64,000 nucleotides of DNA, taken from positions 109,857,501 through 109,921,500 of the forward strand of contig CM032231.1 of the NCBI GenBank assembly GCA_019009955.1, written 5' to 3'. The position numbers and the translations under genes are program-made. How positions within the stretch are numbered: position 1 is the first letter of the stretch; each line of letters opens with the position of its first letter. Origin of the DNA: Riptortus pedestris (Eukaryota; Arthropoda; Insecta; Hemiptera; Alydidae). The notes beneath the pieces are model-generated. The model did no database searches. It was not told the origin of the DNA and worked only from the letters and a program-made list of their open reading frames with translations. Below are positions 21,986-32,950 of the stretch, piece after piece.

Positions 21986-22174
21986 ATGACAATGTTTGAC
22001 AGATGCGCTCTTCTGGAAGAGAAGTGCCTTGCCCTTGAGTCGCGGATCGAGAGGCTCCGGCAGGAGAAGGACGAAGATTCCAAGATATATGTTCGGATGG
22101 TGGAGGAGGCAAGGCAGGCACTCAGAGAGGCACTAAGGAAGAATAGTTTGTCGTCCAATGCTTCCCTTCCATAG
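21986..22174 (+). CDS. Small coiled-coil protein or terminal exon, unknown
   Basis: 62 codons rich in Glu, Arg, Leu and Lys, with a heptad-like pattern (LEEKCLALESRIERLRQEK). GC content is well above the flanks. A possible splice acceptor (TTTGACAG, ending near 22001) falls inside the start of the frame, and AATAAA-like signals follow at 22192-22212, so it may be the last exon of a longer gene or transposon protein rather than a small gene. The family is not recognised. Confidence 0.35.
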   Translation: MTMFDRCALLEEKCLALESRIERLRQEKDEDSKIYVRMVEEARQALREALRKNSLSSNASLP

Positions 22175-22265
22175 CGAAACCATGTAAAGATATAATAAAA
22201 TAGACGAAATAAACTCATTTTCACCATACTACGATGTAATCACCTGTTTTACACACCTAATTTGC

Positions 22266-22331
22266 GGTCCGAAAGCTACACTTCGCCGCCCTAGGGCCGA
22301 AAATGAATATTTGGCCCTAGGGCCGCAAAAT
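22266..22331. repeat. GC-rich palindromic end, left
   Basis: GGTCCGAAAG, then CACTTCGCCGCCCTAGGGCC, then a palindrome between GGGCCGAAAATG and ATTTGGCCC. The motif type recurs in the right-hand block at 23150-23265. Its GC content contrasts with the AT-rich surroundings. Confidence 0.6.
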
Positions 22332-22420
22332 CAGCTGTTTATTATTTTAATTCATTCATTTCATTATATACATTATATTAGTTTGTTTCGCTCGTATTAT
22401 TGTTTAGTTATTTAGTAACT

Positions 22421-22899
22421 ATGGCTAATAATATATCAGAATCTATAAATAGAAGAGCAAAAGAAATCATGGCAGATTTGTTACCAGCAAAATCAAAAGA
22501 TAGGTATGACGAAGAGTATACAAAGTTTTTGAACTGGTTAAAAATGGAAAATGTAAGACCTAGAGATGTGAATGATGAAGTTTTACTCGTATATCTCTCG
22601 GTCCTATCAAAGCAAAACAAACCCAGTACTTTATGGAGTAAGTACTCCATGATAAAAAGTTGAGAAGATATTCAACATCAAATATCGATTTTGGAACTAT
22701 TGAATATGAAAATCAGTCTCTCTTTACAATTGATGATTTATTTGAAGATTGTCAAGAGGATATTTTAATCAGAAACAATCCAACTACGAGTAAAAGTGTG
22801 AATGTGTCAAACAAAAAACAAGTAATAGAATCTTCAATGGGTATTATGTTTTCAAACAACCAAAATTGTACTTTTAACATTTCTATAAATCAAAAATAA
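22421..22899 (+). pseudogene. Crypton-like tyrosine recombinase, internally deleted
   Basis: The N-terminal frame from ATG 22421 to a stop at 22663 (80 codons) has LLPAKSKDRYDEEYTKFLNW and NKPSTLWSKYSMIKS. I recall these as the N-terminal core-binding (SAM-like) domain of arthropod Crypton-like tyrosine recombinases. A second frame to 22899 ends in NNQNCTFNISINQK, resembling the C-terminal tail of the same proteins. The catalytic domain with the R-H-R-Y residues, which should lie between, is absent. The fragment would bind DNA at most. Upstream in-frame codons to 22400 have no ATG. Confidence 0.55.
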
Positions 22900-23149
22900 A
22901 CGAACTAACTTTTTTTAGCATTTTGAAATATATCAGTTGTATTAAATGAAACACACATATGTTCATCTCTCTTTATTAACTTACATAATAACATAACGTA
23001 AAACAATCCATACATTAAACATTCATCATGTCCCCATAACCACAAGATAACCTTCTAACAAAGAGGTACACTTAACCAAAAGAAAATCTTGTTTTTGATT
23101 AATGTTATATCGTATTAATATTTATTGTAGTATGGTGAAAAATAGCGTT

Positions 23150-23265
23150 CGTGCCTCGGGCCAAAGTGCTTTTGCCGGCCCTCGAACTTTTCATGACCTC
23201 AACTACGTCTCGGTCAAAAAATATCTCGGGCCGGCAAACGCCCACTTTCGGCCCTTGGTACGAAA
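23150..23265. repeat. GC-rich inverted motif pair, right
   Basis: GGGCCAAAGTGCTTTTGCCG and, about 80 bp on, its inverted relative CGGGCCGGCAAACGCCC plus ACTTTCGGCCC, form a stem with arms of about 27 bp. The same motif type is in the left block at 22266-22331, so both probably bound one element of about 1 kb. Confidence 0.6.
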
Positions 23266-23329
23266 TATACTATTTTTGAACGTTGCAATGAATTATTGAG
23301 ATCAGTCGTCTCAGACAAGGATCAAGTCA

Positions 23330-23714
23330 AACACGCTCAACTGGACTTTAACTTTTGTTATATTCACTTTTGTCGTATAACAAAGTATAAACGAGATATA
23401 CACTAAATAATGAAAGTGGGAGCCAACAATTTTATTGAGCACTAATGATCGAACCGATCTTAACAAAACTCTATATGTAAATTAGCATTAATTCTTCCAT
23501 GATTATGAGCTATATTAAATTTATTAGGTTCGAACGGGAGTGGGGGTTATAAGGAAGGTCCGAATAAAAAATTCGCGATATTTAATTTTCGAATTGTTTT
23601 TAGGCAAACGTTGTTTCTTGTATTATTAAAAGTAGCTTTTGTTATAAACAATTTTATTAAATTTAATATCCTAATCCAAATATCGTGCAGGACAACGTTT
23701 GCCGGGTCCACTAG
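23330..23714 (+). mobile_element. Helitron 3' fragment, second terminus type
   Basis: The body matches the other Helitrons (GGGAGTGGGGGTTATAAGG at about 23536), but the 3' end is GGACAACGTTTGCCGGGTCC, a hairpin, followed by ACTAG and T. The copy at 53987-54589 has the same terminus. Confidence 0.75.
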
Positions 23715-23717
23715 TAT

Positions 23718-23840
23718 TTATATAATTTTGAACGGGCCGCAATTTCGTCATCTCCAGGGCAAGATCGATGGACATTTGAGGGTTTTTCGAAAATTGCGTC
23801 ATGAGTACGACCTCAAAAGCTGAAATCTGCCAAAAACTTG
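23718..23840 (-). mobile_element. HINE 5' half
   Basis: ATATAATTTTGAACGGGCCG through ATGAGTACGACCTCAAAAGC is the complement of the HINE 5' half. It follows the Helitron CTAG after a few T/A bases, where a (TA)n would be. Confidence 0.7.
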
Positions 23841-24348
23841 TTTCCTTTTACTAGTTTATATATCTCTGTATAAGCTCTATGGGAAATTAACCTTTGAATC
23901 TAATAGGTCATTATCATAGAAGAGCTATTGAAATACAAAGCTACCACCATTGGCTAAATAGAGACCACTAGCCTACTCGGCTTACCAGCCAATAATGCGC
24001 CGTTTTTGTAATTGTAGTATACCTCCGCTAATAATTGGATCACAAAGCTTTTATGTAATTATAGCTTTGAGTTGCATCTTCCAACCAGTATTTTCATCCA
24101 CTCAAAGCGACCGAACGCTCCCTTAGTTTTCCCTGTATCATTTCCTTCTTCTTCGTATTAAATCGCAATTACACTACTTACAGTAACGGATACTGGGTAA
24201 GTGTTTGTAATTATAAACATCAGGGACTTAACTCTCATTAATACATCTGTCATTCGTCCTATTTATGGTATTTATACTCATAATGACAATGAAATGATAA
24301 TAGTTTTCATAGCAGGTTTTGCTCTCTTGCTGGAACGTTTAAAGGCTT
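23841..24348. other. No assignable content
   Basis: No coding frame or recognised repeat. Confidence 0.5.
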
Positions 24349-24479
24349 TAGCAGATTTTCATGAGTGAAATGAGCTATTGAGGTCGTACTCATGTCGCGA
24401 TTTTCGAAAATATTCCTCAAATGTCCATCCCATCTAGGGGATGAAGAAAATTAGGTCCATTGGAAATTTTATATATACA

Positions 24480-24540
<61 letters not shown>
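24349..24540 (+). mobile_element. HINE 5' half with (TA)n
   Basis: TTTAGCAGATTTTCATGAG, TGAGCTATTGAGGTCGTACT, then a (TA)n array at 24480-24539. After the array the sequence is Helitron, not the HINE 3' half. Confidence 0.75.
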
Positions 24541-24543
<3 letters not shown>

Positions 24544-25110
24544 CAACCTCGATTTTTGATTGAAATTGATTCCTTTCCTCGAAATTTCATGATACTTTTT
24601 CGTTTCATATGCCATAGACACGAGATATCTGCAATTTGTGGCTTTGGTGTTTGTTTGTTACCTTTTCACGCCTAAACTACTGAACCGAATTTTATGAAGC
24701 ATGTTAAGTATATTACTACTAACTCAACTTAGACTATATGCTATTTTAATATTCTCTGAGACGAACAGAAGTGGGGGTTATAAGGGAGGCCTGTAATTAA
24801 AAATAGCGATATTTTGTTTCATATTTTTTTTTTTTTGCTTAACGTGCACATAACAAAAGTAGTTTATTTCGATATTTAGAGTAACTTTTGTTATGTACAT
24901 TTTTATCGTATACAAATTAATAAAGCATGTAATTGCATAGAAGTTTTGTTATAGTCATCAATGCGTATCCATGTATGCATTTATTCAACTTGGTACCAAT
25001 GAAACATTCTCTGCTGTATGTTTTTGGCGGGAAAGGGGTAGGTATCCATTTTTACTCCCGCTTTAATTTTTAGCGTTTACCTCGTTATGTTTACTCCGTT
25101 ATGCCACAAA
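24541..25110 (+). mobile_element. Helitron 5' fragment
   Basis: Starts AATTTCAACCTCGATTTTTG in place of the usual AAATTGTAACCTCTGTCTG and continues with the Helitron body (CTGAACCGAATTTTATGAAG, then GAAGTGGGGGTTATAAGG at 24770). It fades near 25110, and no 3' end is seen. Confidence 0.7.
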
Positions 25111-25650
25111 AGTGTATATAATTAATGTACACTTCACTGTAAATAAGAAACTAGAGAGGCTTCTTACTAGGTGAGAAATAAGGTGATTTGAGATAATCTG
25201 TGCATCGTATACCAGATCTTGGGAAATATACGTAGCTTGCGAATCTCCTGATTAATATTTCACTTTCTTGAAGATCAGATAAAGAACCAGGCCATTTGTT
25301 TTGGTTTCATATAGGGGTTGCTGGAGCAAAAGGCAAATGTCAGAGTTAGGATGCCTTAAAATATTTTGACTTTAAGACCAGCTTCTTAAAAAGTGTTGTC
25401 AGACTAAGAGAAAAGTATGAAAGATTTAAAACCTTCTACGAAGAATTAAACTCTACTCAAAACCAGCTTGTTAACGTCCTTACACAGAGTTATTGTTTTG
25501 AAATTATTTTATATAAAAAACCGTAAGAACTACAACTTATTTTTCTTCTTGCATTCCTCTTCATAATGGATTCTAGTTTCCAGACAATACATTAATGTAA
25601 TTGCTTTTTTTGTTCATTACTTGAATTTGGATTTGATTAAACAATACTTT
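25111..25650. other. No assignable content
   Basis: No coding or repeat signal that I recognise. Confidence 0.5.
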
Positions 25651-25651
25651 T

Positions 25652-25770
25652 AAGCAGATTTCCCTTGAGGGAAATTAGCTATTGAGGTTGTACTCATGAC
25701 GCGATTTTCGACCGATTCCTCAATTCTCCATATGAAATTACAAAAACGTGGTCCTTTAAAAATTAAGAAT
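25652..25770 (+). mobile_element. HINE 5' half
   Basis: AAGCAGATTTCCCTTGAGGG, then CTCATGACGCGATTTTCGAC. It ends in a degenerate GTGGTCCTTTAAAAATT without (TA)n. Confidence 0.7.
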
Positions 25771-25788
25771 GTAAGGTAAATCTACTAA

Positions 25789-26046
25789 AAGACCATCACG
25801 CTGAGGCTGCGTAAACAAAGCAGAATTCCCGCTTTCGGGTATGAAACAGGTGATCTGATCTCACCACATATTCTCTATTTCTATGGAAAAAAAAAAAAAA
25901 AACGATAAGCAAAAGGAGAGACGTGGGTGACTATCGAATGCTGAAAACAAGAAAGTACGAATAACTCGTTTAATACTTAAGTTACGAAGGAATGTAAAAA
26001 ACAGAAAATTTTAAAAAAAAAACCATCAAGAATTAGAAAACCGCTT
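25789..26046 (-). mobile_element. HINE subfamily B fragment
   Basis: A damaged 3' terminus (CATCACGCTGAGGCTGCG, AAGCAGAATTCCC) is followed by a tail with ATAAGCAAAAGGAGA and CGAATAACTCGTTTAATAC. The same tail occurs at 47690-47860 and 55950-56150, so this is a distinct subfamily. Confidence 0.55.
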
Positions 26047-26113
26047 TGAGATTTCCCTTAAGGATAATCTGCTATGGAGATTGTTCTCATGACGCGATTT
26101 TCGAAAAATTCAA
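26047..26113 (+). mobile_element. HINE 5' end fragment
   Basis: GAGATTTCCCTTAAGGATAA then CTCATGACGCGATTTTCG. It is cut off after the first 60 bp. Confidence 0.6.
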
Positions 26114-26384
26114 AATGACTATATGACTCAATCGATACTTTTTCGGAAATCAATCTGGTTTCAGGTTCTATTTTAGATTAATGTTGTTCTGTATTCGTTT
26201 TTTTTTTAATGTCGAATATTAACTGAGATATTTTCGTTTTTTTAATTTTCCGACTTAGCTTCCGATTTTTACTTTAAGTACCCCAATACTTAGACAATAC
26301 AATATTCGATATTTAAGCTCGAGATAGGTCAGCTTATTTTTAATGTGAATCGACTAGGGGTTTACTGATTCCAAGTAAATGCAA

Positions 26385-26605
26385 AATCTCCGTTAATGTT
26401 CGACATACAGAAATAAAATGTATAGGTAATTAAAATTCCTATCTGGGATTTCTTACATACACGTTTTGACCCGTCCCATAATGATGGAGTTATTTAGAAT
26501 TTTTGATCCACCTCCCCTCCCTCTGGTCCGATTCAGCCATTAACGATCTTTATTTCCAGATAAAACGTTTCATTATCACGAGGTTAGATTTACTTTGAGA
26601 GAGAA
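26385..26605 (-). mobile_element. HINE 3' half fragment
   Basis: Contains the complement of the G-rich block (CCACCTCCCCTCCCTCTGG) and of ATCTCCATTATTATGGG-type sequence. Both termini are lost. Confidence 0.55.
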
Positions 26606-27555
26606 ATTTCCTAATAAAACTGTTGTCATTTGATTATCATGGTGAGTAATGAACATGTCAACTACAACTAACATTTTAATTAACATTGAATTGCCACAGG
26701 GTAAGTTGTGCTATTTTTTTATTTGTCTATCTTTGTAATTATTACTGTATTTATCAACCGCATATAAGAACGTTTATGGTAAACGCTGTGTAGGTTTAAG
26801 CCTATTCAAATCGGAACCATCAGCGGTGCTGCTCTCTGTGGGAATGGTTTAAACTCCCTTTGAGCCGCTGACCCCTTTTGTGGTCAGTTGAGATTTCTTT
26901 AGCCCTCGAATAGATTTATAAAGCATAATTCCGAGAAGGCAATTTCAGAGAGGATATTTGCAGGTTTTAGTAAAGGCTGACCAGGCGGGCTTTCGACCTT
27001 TGGATTAGCGGGCTAAAGACCCGTTTTAGAAATGCACGTTGGAGCCTGCTTATTAGCTCCGTATCCCAATTTCCACGTTTTTCCCCCGCCATCAAAGCTG
27101 GGAGGTAAGTAGGGGTAAAGGCTCTATTACAATTGTAAATTGCATATCCCCGCCAAAATCCAGGGCATCGGGCGGGCACAGGTGGGCGACTCGGACAGCT
27201 GGGTAATAGCTCACCTCTTATCTGAATGATAACATTCCCTTATCGCAATATTCCCATTATCATAATCTAGTGGTGCCTGAATAATGTATGCTAATCTATA
27301 ACATGAGCTGTCGACTCCCTTAATCAATGTGTTAATTACTCGTGAATAATGGTTTGTTATACTTCGCCTGTGTTAATCATTTCAGCCGTGTCAATTGGGG
27401 ACTTACTGCTTGGACACGGCAGCCTTTGTTATTCATACCATTCACAATATTTGATAGTCTTTCTATCGTTTATTCACTGCGAAGAAGGACTCCCAATATA
27501 ACAAAAATTAATTAGCATTTTAAATCTCTAGGGTTTTACCCATGCGAGTTATGTC
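26606..27555. other. Unique-looking region without assignable genes
   Basis: Moderate GC and no transposon motifs. A minus-strand frame of 70 codons (26967-27179) has no recognisable motif and is not supported. Confidence 0.5.
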
Positions 27556-27646
27556 GATGGTAATAATCTTACATGGCAAATCTACATTGGCGAGTTCGAT
27601 TCCCGGCTAGGTAGCAGGAATTTATTTTGGGACGACCTCATTAAAT
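27556..27646 (+). mobile_element. tRNA-derived SINE fragment
   Basis: GGCGAGTTCGATTCCCGG fits a tRNA B box. The following GAATTTATTTTGGGACGACC resembles, on the other strand, the tail of the SINE at 53570-53735. Confidence 0.45.
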
Positions 27647-27866
27647 AAAAGTCCGTCACGCAGGGGCTGCGTAAACTAAGCAGATTTCACACGTGAAGTT
27701 TTACAATAGAGAAATCTGCATACTAGTAACAGTAGTAGTAATGAGTCTAAACTAATTTCACGAGAACCGAACAGTTTCGAAAACGGCCGAACTAGCTTTT
27801 GGCGGAGTCACGAATAGACCCGACATCAGCCGATCTCATCTCGTCCGTTATCCGCTCACACTTAAT
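27647..27866 (-). mobile_element. HINE 3' fragment
   Basis: AAAAGTCCGTCACGCAGGGG starts the 3' terminus (complement), with the hairpin and AGCAGATTTC. The fragment ends near 27862, where the next copy begins. Confidence 0.8.
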
Positions 27867-28536
27867 AAAAAGTCCGTCACGCAGGGGCTGCGTAAACTAA
27901 GCAGATTTCCCATGTGAAGTTTTACAATAGAGAAATCTGCATACTGGTAATACAAGCCCACCATGAATAAATACAAACGGTAATAAGAAAACTTTCAGTT
28001 AATTTTAATAAATTCCCAACTGAAACGGCTTCTGAATTGTAAAAATAATTTATATTTTAATAACTCAAATTTTAGTAGTACAAGAACTAAAGAAGGGGGG
28101 AGGCGGCGGATGAACAGACCGTATTTGCATAAATCACACAAAGCAATGAAGGTAAGGTAAGGTTATAAACGACCGGTAAGGTTAGAAGAAGCTTCCTCCT
28201 GAGCAGAGTACTGACGAAAATGGCCGATCTAATCCGAACTATACCCGACCACAGACTTGCAAATATCTCGGTTAATATTCAAGATAGAGAATAAATGTAT
28301 GTAACAATATTTATAGTAAATTTAATTTGCAATAAGATTGGTTCTATACAATTTTTCGATCCGATGCATAATAACGGAGATATTTCGAATTTTTGAAAAT
28401 CCCCCTCTAAACCCCCCCCCTCCCACTGGTCCGATTTCAGCCGTTAACGAACTTGATCTTCCTTTTTACATGAAACGATTAAATACCGAGTTTGGTGACG
28501 ATTAAACAAAAATTGCGACCGCTAGAGAGTTAACAG

Positions 28537-28591
<55 letters not shown>

Positions 28592-28714
28592 TTGAACGGA
28601 TCTCATTTTCGTCATCTCCTGGGTAGGATCGATGGACAATTGAAGAAATTTTTCGAAAATCGCGTCATGAGTACGACCTCAATAGCTGATTTCCCTTAAG
28701 GGAAATCTGCTAAA
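27867..28714 (-). mobile_element. HINE, complete copy
   Basis: A good reference copy. Read on the minus strand: 5' palindrome, in which TTTAGCAGATTTCCC is followed by TTAAGGGAAATCAGC (28684-28714); the block CTATTGAGGTCGTACTCATG; CGTTCAAAACA; (TA)n at 28541-28588; the G-rich block; ATATCTCCGTTATTATGCAT; GATATTTGCA; a subfamily-specific middle (27950-28250); the subterminal GGGAAATCTGCT; the hairpin GCAGCCCCTGC; and GTGACGGACTTTTT. The subterminal repeat equals one arm of the 5' palindrome. This order (terminal repeat, core, central microsatellite, 3' hairpin, T-rich end) is that of Helentron-associated elements such as DINE-1. Non-coding. Confidence 0.85.
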
Positions 28715-29112
28715 ATGCAAATATCCCGGTTAATATTCAAGATAGAAAATAAATGTACCTAACAATATTTATATTAAATTTAATTTACAATAAGATTGGT
28801 TCTATACAAGTTTTGATCCGACGTATAGTAACGTAGATATTTCGAATTTTCGAAATTCCCCTGTCTAACCCTACCTCCCAATTGTCCGATTTCAGCCATT
28901 AAGGATCTTTCTTTTTACATAAAACAATTAAATACCGAGTTTGGTAACGATTAAACAAAAATTACGACCTCTAGAGTCTTAACAGGCAAATATATTTAAT
29001 TTTGAACGGACCTCATTTTCGTCATCTCCTGGGTAGGATCGATAGACATTTGAAGAAATGTTTCGAAAATCGCGTCGTACGCGGAGTACGACCTCAATAG
29101 CTGATTTCCCGG
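28713..29112 (-). mobile_element. HINE, 3' truncated, without (TA)n expansion
   Basis: Starts at ATGCAAATATCCCGGTTAAT directly after the complete copy and ends at CTCAATAGCTGATTTCCC. In place of a long array it has only ATATATTTAATTTTGAACGG at about 28988, so the array is not fixed in the family. Confidence 0.75.
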
Positions 29113-29119
29113 AAAAAAA

Positions 29120-29468
29120 CTCGAAATAGCTTGTTTACTACGACTCAGATTGAAGAGTATTATATAACTAGCCTTGCTGAAATTTTAATATTCTACAACT
29201 ATTGTTCTACGTGTTCTGTTTCTGTCTGGAATATTAACAGAGTTATTTGTATTTTTTTTATTTTCGGCGTTTTGTAAACCCACAATTCTCTTCTTCCGAT
29301 TTTCACTTTAAGATCTCTGAACTAGCATTTCAATATCAGTTTACAAAGGCTACTGGAGAAATATAGAAATAGGGAATATACCTATAGTGAGATGAGAGAT
29401 CGTGATATATTCAAGCATGCAGGAAATCTGACTTGTTTACGCAGCACCTGCGTGATGGATTTTTCTTT
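29120..29468 (+). mobile_element. HINE subfamily B, 3' part
   Basis: GGAATATTAACAGAGTTATT, later GGAAATCTGACTTGTTTACG, hairpin GCAGCACCTGC and GTGATGGATTTTTC. It pairs head-to-head with the previous copy. Confidence 0.6.
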
Positions 29469-30104
29469 ATTTGTGTACAGGTTAGCTGCTGAATCGCACC
29501 ACATTTTTGTACTATATAAAAGGAATATTAATTGACATTTTGTTGATTCCAAGCCGTTGACTGTACAAATTGAAATGGTTCCTTGGGCAAATATGAAGTT
29601 TGGATTAACTTATGAAGAAATCGTCCTGTTATTTTCATCAAATAACATGTACAATAACTCTAAAGACTTCAGTTTATTACCCTTGAAGTAAAATGTGCTG
29701 ATGGGACGAATTGAATTCAAAATGGTTTCCTGACGAAATATAAATGTTTTGAGTAATCCCATTGTTTCATTGACATTGTCGTGATATTGTTTTATGAGTG
29801 AGGCATGGAATGGCTATTGGACGAATATTGACGAACTTGTAAGACTTCAAAAAAGTTGAAAGTTTCCCGTCAAAAAATAACGGTTGCATCATGCTATAAT
29901 TCAACGAAATAATATGATAAAATTCGTTCCCGGGATTAAACTGTATGAGATTAACTTGGAAATAAATAAATTGTGCTGAAGCGGGTTGAAATAAAACTGG
30001 TTTCTCCTGGAAATTTATTAAGATTATTCCAATTAAACTCTCATTTCTAATTTTAGTAGAAATCCATAATATTGGGGGGCATGGTGACAAAATTCATTCC
30101 CGAA

Positions 30105-30108
<4 letters not shown>
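29469..30108. other. Old repeat, possibly Helitron type 3
   Basis: Blocks such as ATGGTTTCCTGACGAAATAT (near 29722) resemble GGTTTCCCATCGAAATAT at about 36572. No termini can be placed and no gene is seen. Confidence 0.3.

Positions 30109-30147
<39 letters not shown>
30109..30147 (+). repeat. (TA)n microsatellite
   Basis: A pure TA run. The flanks are not clearly HINE. Confidence 0.85.
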
Positions 30148-30151
<4 letters not shown>

Positions 30152-30890
30152 CACAATCTATTTGAGACATTTTTATGGAACTATAAATTCCACAAGCTGG
30201 AAATCAAAATTCGAAATTCATCCATTTAAGCAACGTATTAGGACTGAAACCAAATTTTAAACACAATGTGATATTTAAGTATTCTGTTAAAATTTATATT
30301 AAGAAAGATATCCCACTCAAAGTGAACCCCTAATAAATTTAAAATTCGTATAAGTGAATAACGTTTTAGAACCGAAAAAGTAATTCTAAGCACATTACGT
30401 TCTCTACATTTTATCGATAAAACGTATATTGACGAAATTTTCACATTGAAGGAAAACCTCATTCTAGTTGAAAATTCGAATTCTCATATGGCCTGTTCTA
30501 CCTTGAGATAGTTGGCTCACAAAAAGAAAAATCCAAAGAAAACCTCTGAGTCGTTTCGAAGTGACTCACAGGATTTTCAAAAAGTTGATCCCCGCTAAAT
30601 TTAAATAGAAAATCAGAGCAACCCTAGAGGTATTATTTATATTGATATTTAGTTTTTTAAGAGTCATACTGTGACATCTTCAACCAAGTTTTAAATCTAA
30701 TCACTAAAATCCTAACCGTTGAAGACACTTCTATTTTCTGTTCGTGAATTCGCCACTTATTCAGTGTCCCAGAGCAGAAGAATTAGAAACCTTGTGTCCT
30801 TGAATGTTCAAGTAGTTTTTAAAATTCATCCACTCTCCTGGGTATTTGTAAACAGAGTACTAGTATTATGGTTCTTAAGGTCCGATGTCT
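30148..30890. other. No assignable content
   Basis: AT-rich, only random short frames. Confidence 0.5.
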
Positions 30891-30891
30891 A

Positions 30892-31375
30892 TTAGCAAAT
30901 TTCCTTTAAATCGGCTATTGAGGTTTTACTCATGACGCAATTTTTGAAAAACTTTTTCATATATCCATCAATTCTAACTAGGAAATCACCAAAATGAGTT
31001 AGGTTCACAATTGTAAATAAATACAGAAAAAATAAAATTATGTATACATACTTATATATTTCTGTTACAACTTTGGTGATCGCAATTTTTGTTTTATCGT
31101 TACCAAACTCGACATACATGCGTTTCATTCAAAACTAGACGTTTGAAATCGAATGGGGGTGAGGGGGGATCGAAGATTCAAAATATCTGTTACGAGTAGA
31201 ATCGAAAAATGTAATATAACGAGTCTTGTTACAAATTTAATTTTCTAAACACTTTTTTCTTGTACGGGTTTTCTCTAACTTGAGTCTTAAACCGATTAAC
31301 ATAAATGTTTGCAATTATTAAATTTTTAGCCTTCCGTAAACCCCCACTCTTACTCATCGGAAATGAGAATATATA
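30892..31375 (+). mobile_element. HINE, diverged, 3' end lost
   Basis: AGCAAATTTCCTTTAAATCG and CTATTGAGGTTTTACTCATG mark the 5' end. The central array is only ATATATTTC at about 31050. The G-rich block GGGGGTGAGGGGGG is at 31155. It runs into the inverted copy that starts at 31376. Confidence 0.65.
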
Positions 31376-32031
31376 AAGTCCGTCACGCAGGGGCTGCGTA
31401 AACTAAGCAGATTTCCCATGTGAAGTTTAACAATAGAGAGATCTGCTTACTGGGACCCACTATACCACCCTTATTAAATACAAATGGTAATGAAAACTCT
31501 TTCAGTTAATTAAAATAAATTTCCAACTGAAACAACTTCTGAATTGTAAGAATAATTTATATTTTAATAACTCAAATTTTATTAGTCCAAGAACTAAAGA
31601 AGGGGAGGGGGACGGATGAACAGAACGTATTTGCATAAATCTCACAAAGTAACGAAGGTAAGGTAAGGTTAGAAACGACACGTAAAGTTAGAAAGAGCTT
31701 CCACCTGTGCCGAGTAATGACGGAAAAGGCCGACTATAGACTTCATAAAAATGCAAATATCTCGGTTAATATTCATGATAGAGAATAAATGTATATAACA
31801 ATATTTATAGTAAATGTAATTTGCAATAAGATTGATTCTGTACAATTTTTCGATCCGACGGACAGTAACGGAGATATTTTGAATTTTCGAAAATCCTCCC
31901 CTCTAAACCTCCCCTCCCACTGGTCCGATTTGAGCCGTTAACGAACTTAATCTTTATTTTTACATAAAACGACTAAATATCGAGTTTGGTAACGATAAAA
32001 CCAAAATTGCGACCGCTAGAGCGGTAACAGA

Positions 32032-32090
<59 letters not shown>

Positions 32091-32198
32091 TTTTGAACGG
32101 ACCTCATTTTCGTCATCTACTAGGTAGGATCGATGGACATTTGAAGAAAAATTTCGAAAATTCCGTCATGAGTACAACCTCAATAGCTGATTTCCCTT
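31376..32198 (-). mobile_element. HINE, complete except the outer 5' palindrome arm
   Basis: GTCCGTCACGCAGGGGCTGC opens it (complement of the 3' end), (TA)n is at 32036-32087, and CTCAATAGCTGATTTCCCTT closes it at 32198, at the centre of the 5' palindrome. There it is fused to a plus-strand HINE 3' half. Confidence 0.8.
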
Positions 32199-32614
32199 GT
32201 CTGTTACCGCTCTAGCGGTCGCAATTTTTGTTTAATCGTTACCAAACTCGATATTTAGTCGTTTTATGTAAAAAGAAAGATCAAGTTCGTTAACGGCTGA
32301 AATCGGACCAGTGGGAGGGGGGGGTTTAGAGGGGAGGATTTTCGAAAATTCAAAATATCTCCGTTACTGTACGTCGGATCGAAAAATTGTACAGAACCAA
32401 TCTTATTGCAAATTAAATGTGCTATAAATATTGCTATATACATTTTTTCTCTATCTTGAATATTAACCGAGATATTTGCATTTTTATTAAATCGGGGCGC
32501 CTAACGGACGAGTTACTTTCCCGCCAAAAGCTAGTTCGGCCGTTTCCTTCACTGGCTGTAAAACATCTGGGAAATCTGCTTAGTTTACTTTGCCCCTGCG
32601 TGACGGACTTTTTT
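32197..32614 (+). mobile_element. HINE 3' half, fused head-to-head
   Basis: It starts TTGTCTGTTACCGCTCTAGC straight after TTTCCC of the inverted copy, without TA. The G-rich block is at 32310-32338, and TGCCCCTGCGTGACGGACTT is the end. The hairpin is damaged (TTTGCC instead of GCAGCC). Confidence 0.8.
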
Positions 32615-32619
32615 TAATA

Positions 32620-32950
32620 CTTAATCGCTTCATATTACACTAAAGAGCTCTTTTGTGCCTGAAAAAAGACTTGGTCTAGGGTTTTTTAGGGGGATTCCGA
32701 AATTCAAAATATCTCCGTTATTATGTGTGTTGCCAAAATATTTCATAGGATTCATGCTCTACAATTTTGTTCAATACACTTTCTCGTTGCTCAAATATTA
32801 ATGAGTTTTTTGAAGTCTCTTGCCTTCAGCCTTTAGTTAGCCACCTCCCTTCTACTAATCGGCTTACGGGTATTTAGAAATAGAGAATATATTAAGAGAA
32901 GAGATCACCAGTGTGAAAGTTTACGTGGTTACTGCGTGACGGACTTTTTT
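32620..32950 (+). mobile_element. HINE subfamily B, 3' part
   Basis: Contains ATATCTCCGTTATTATGTGT, CTTCTACTAATCGGCTTACG and the end ACTGCGTGACGGACTTTTTT. The hairpin is incomplete. Confidence 0.55.

Noticed and set aside
26967..27179. 70-codon minus-strand frame
   Set aside because: No motif, no start or splice context, and length is within chance.
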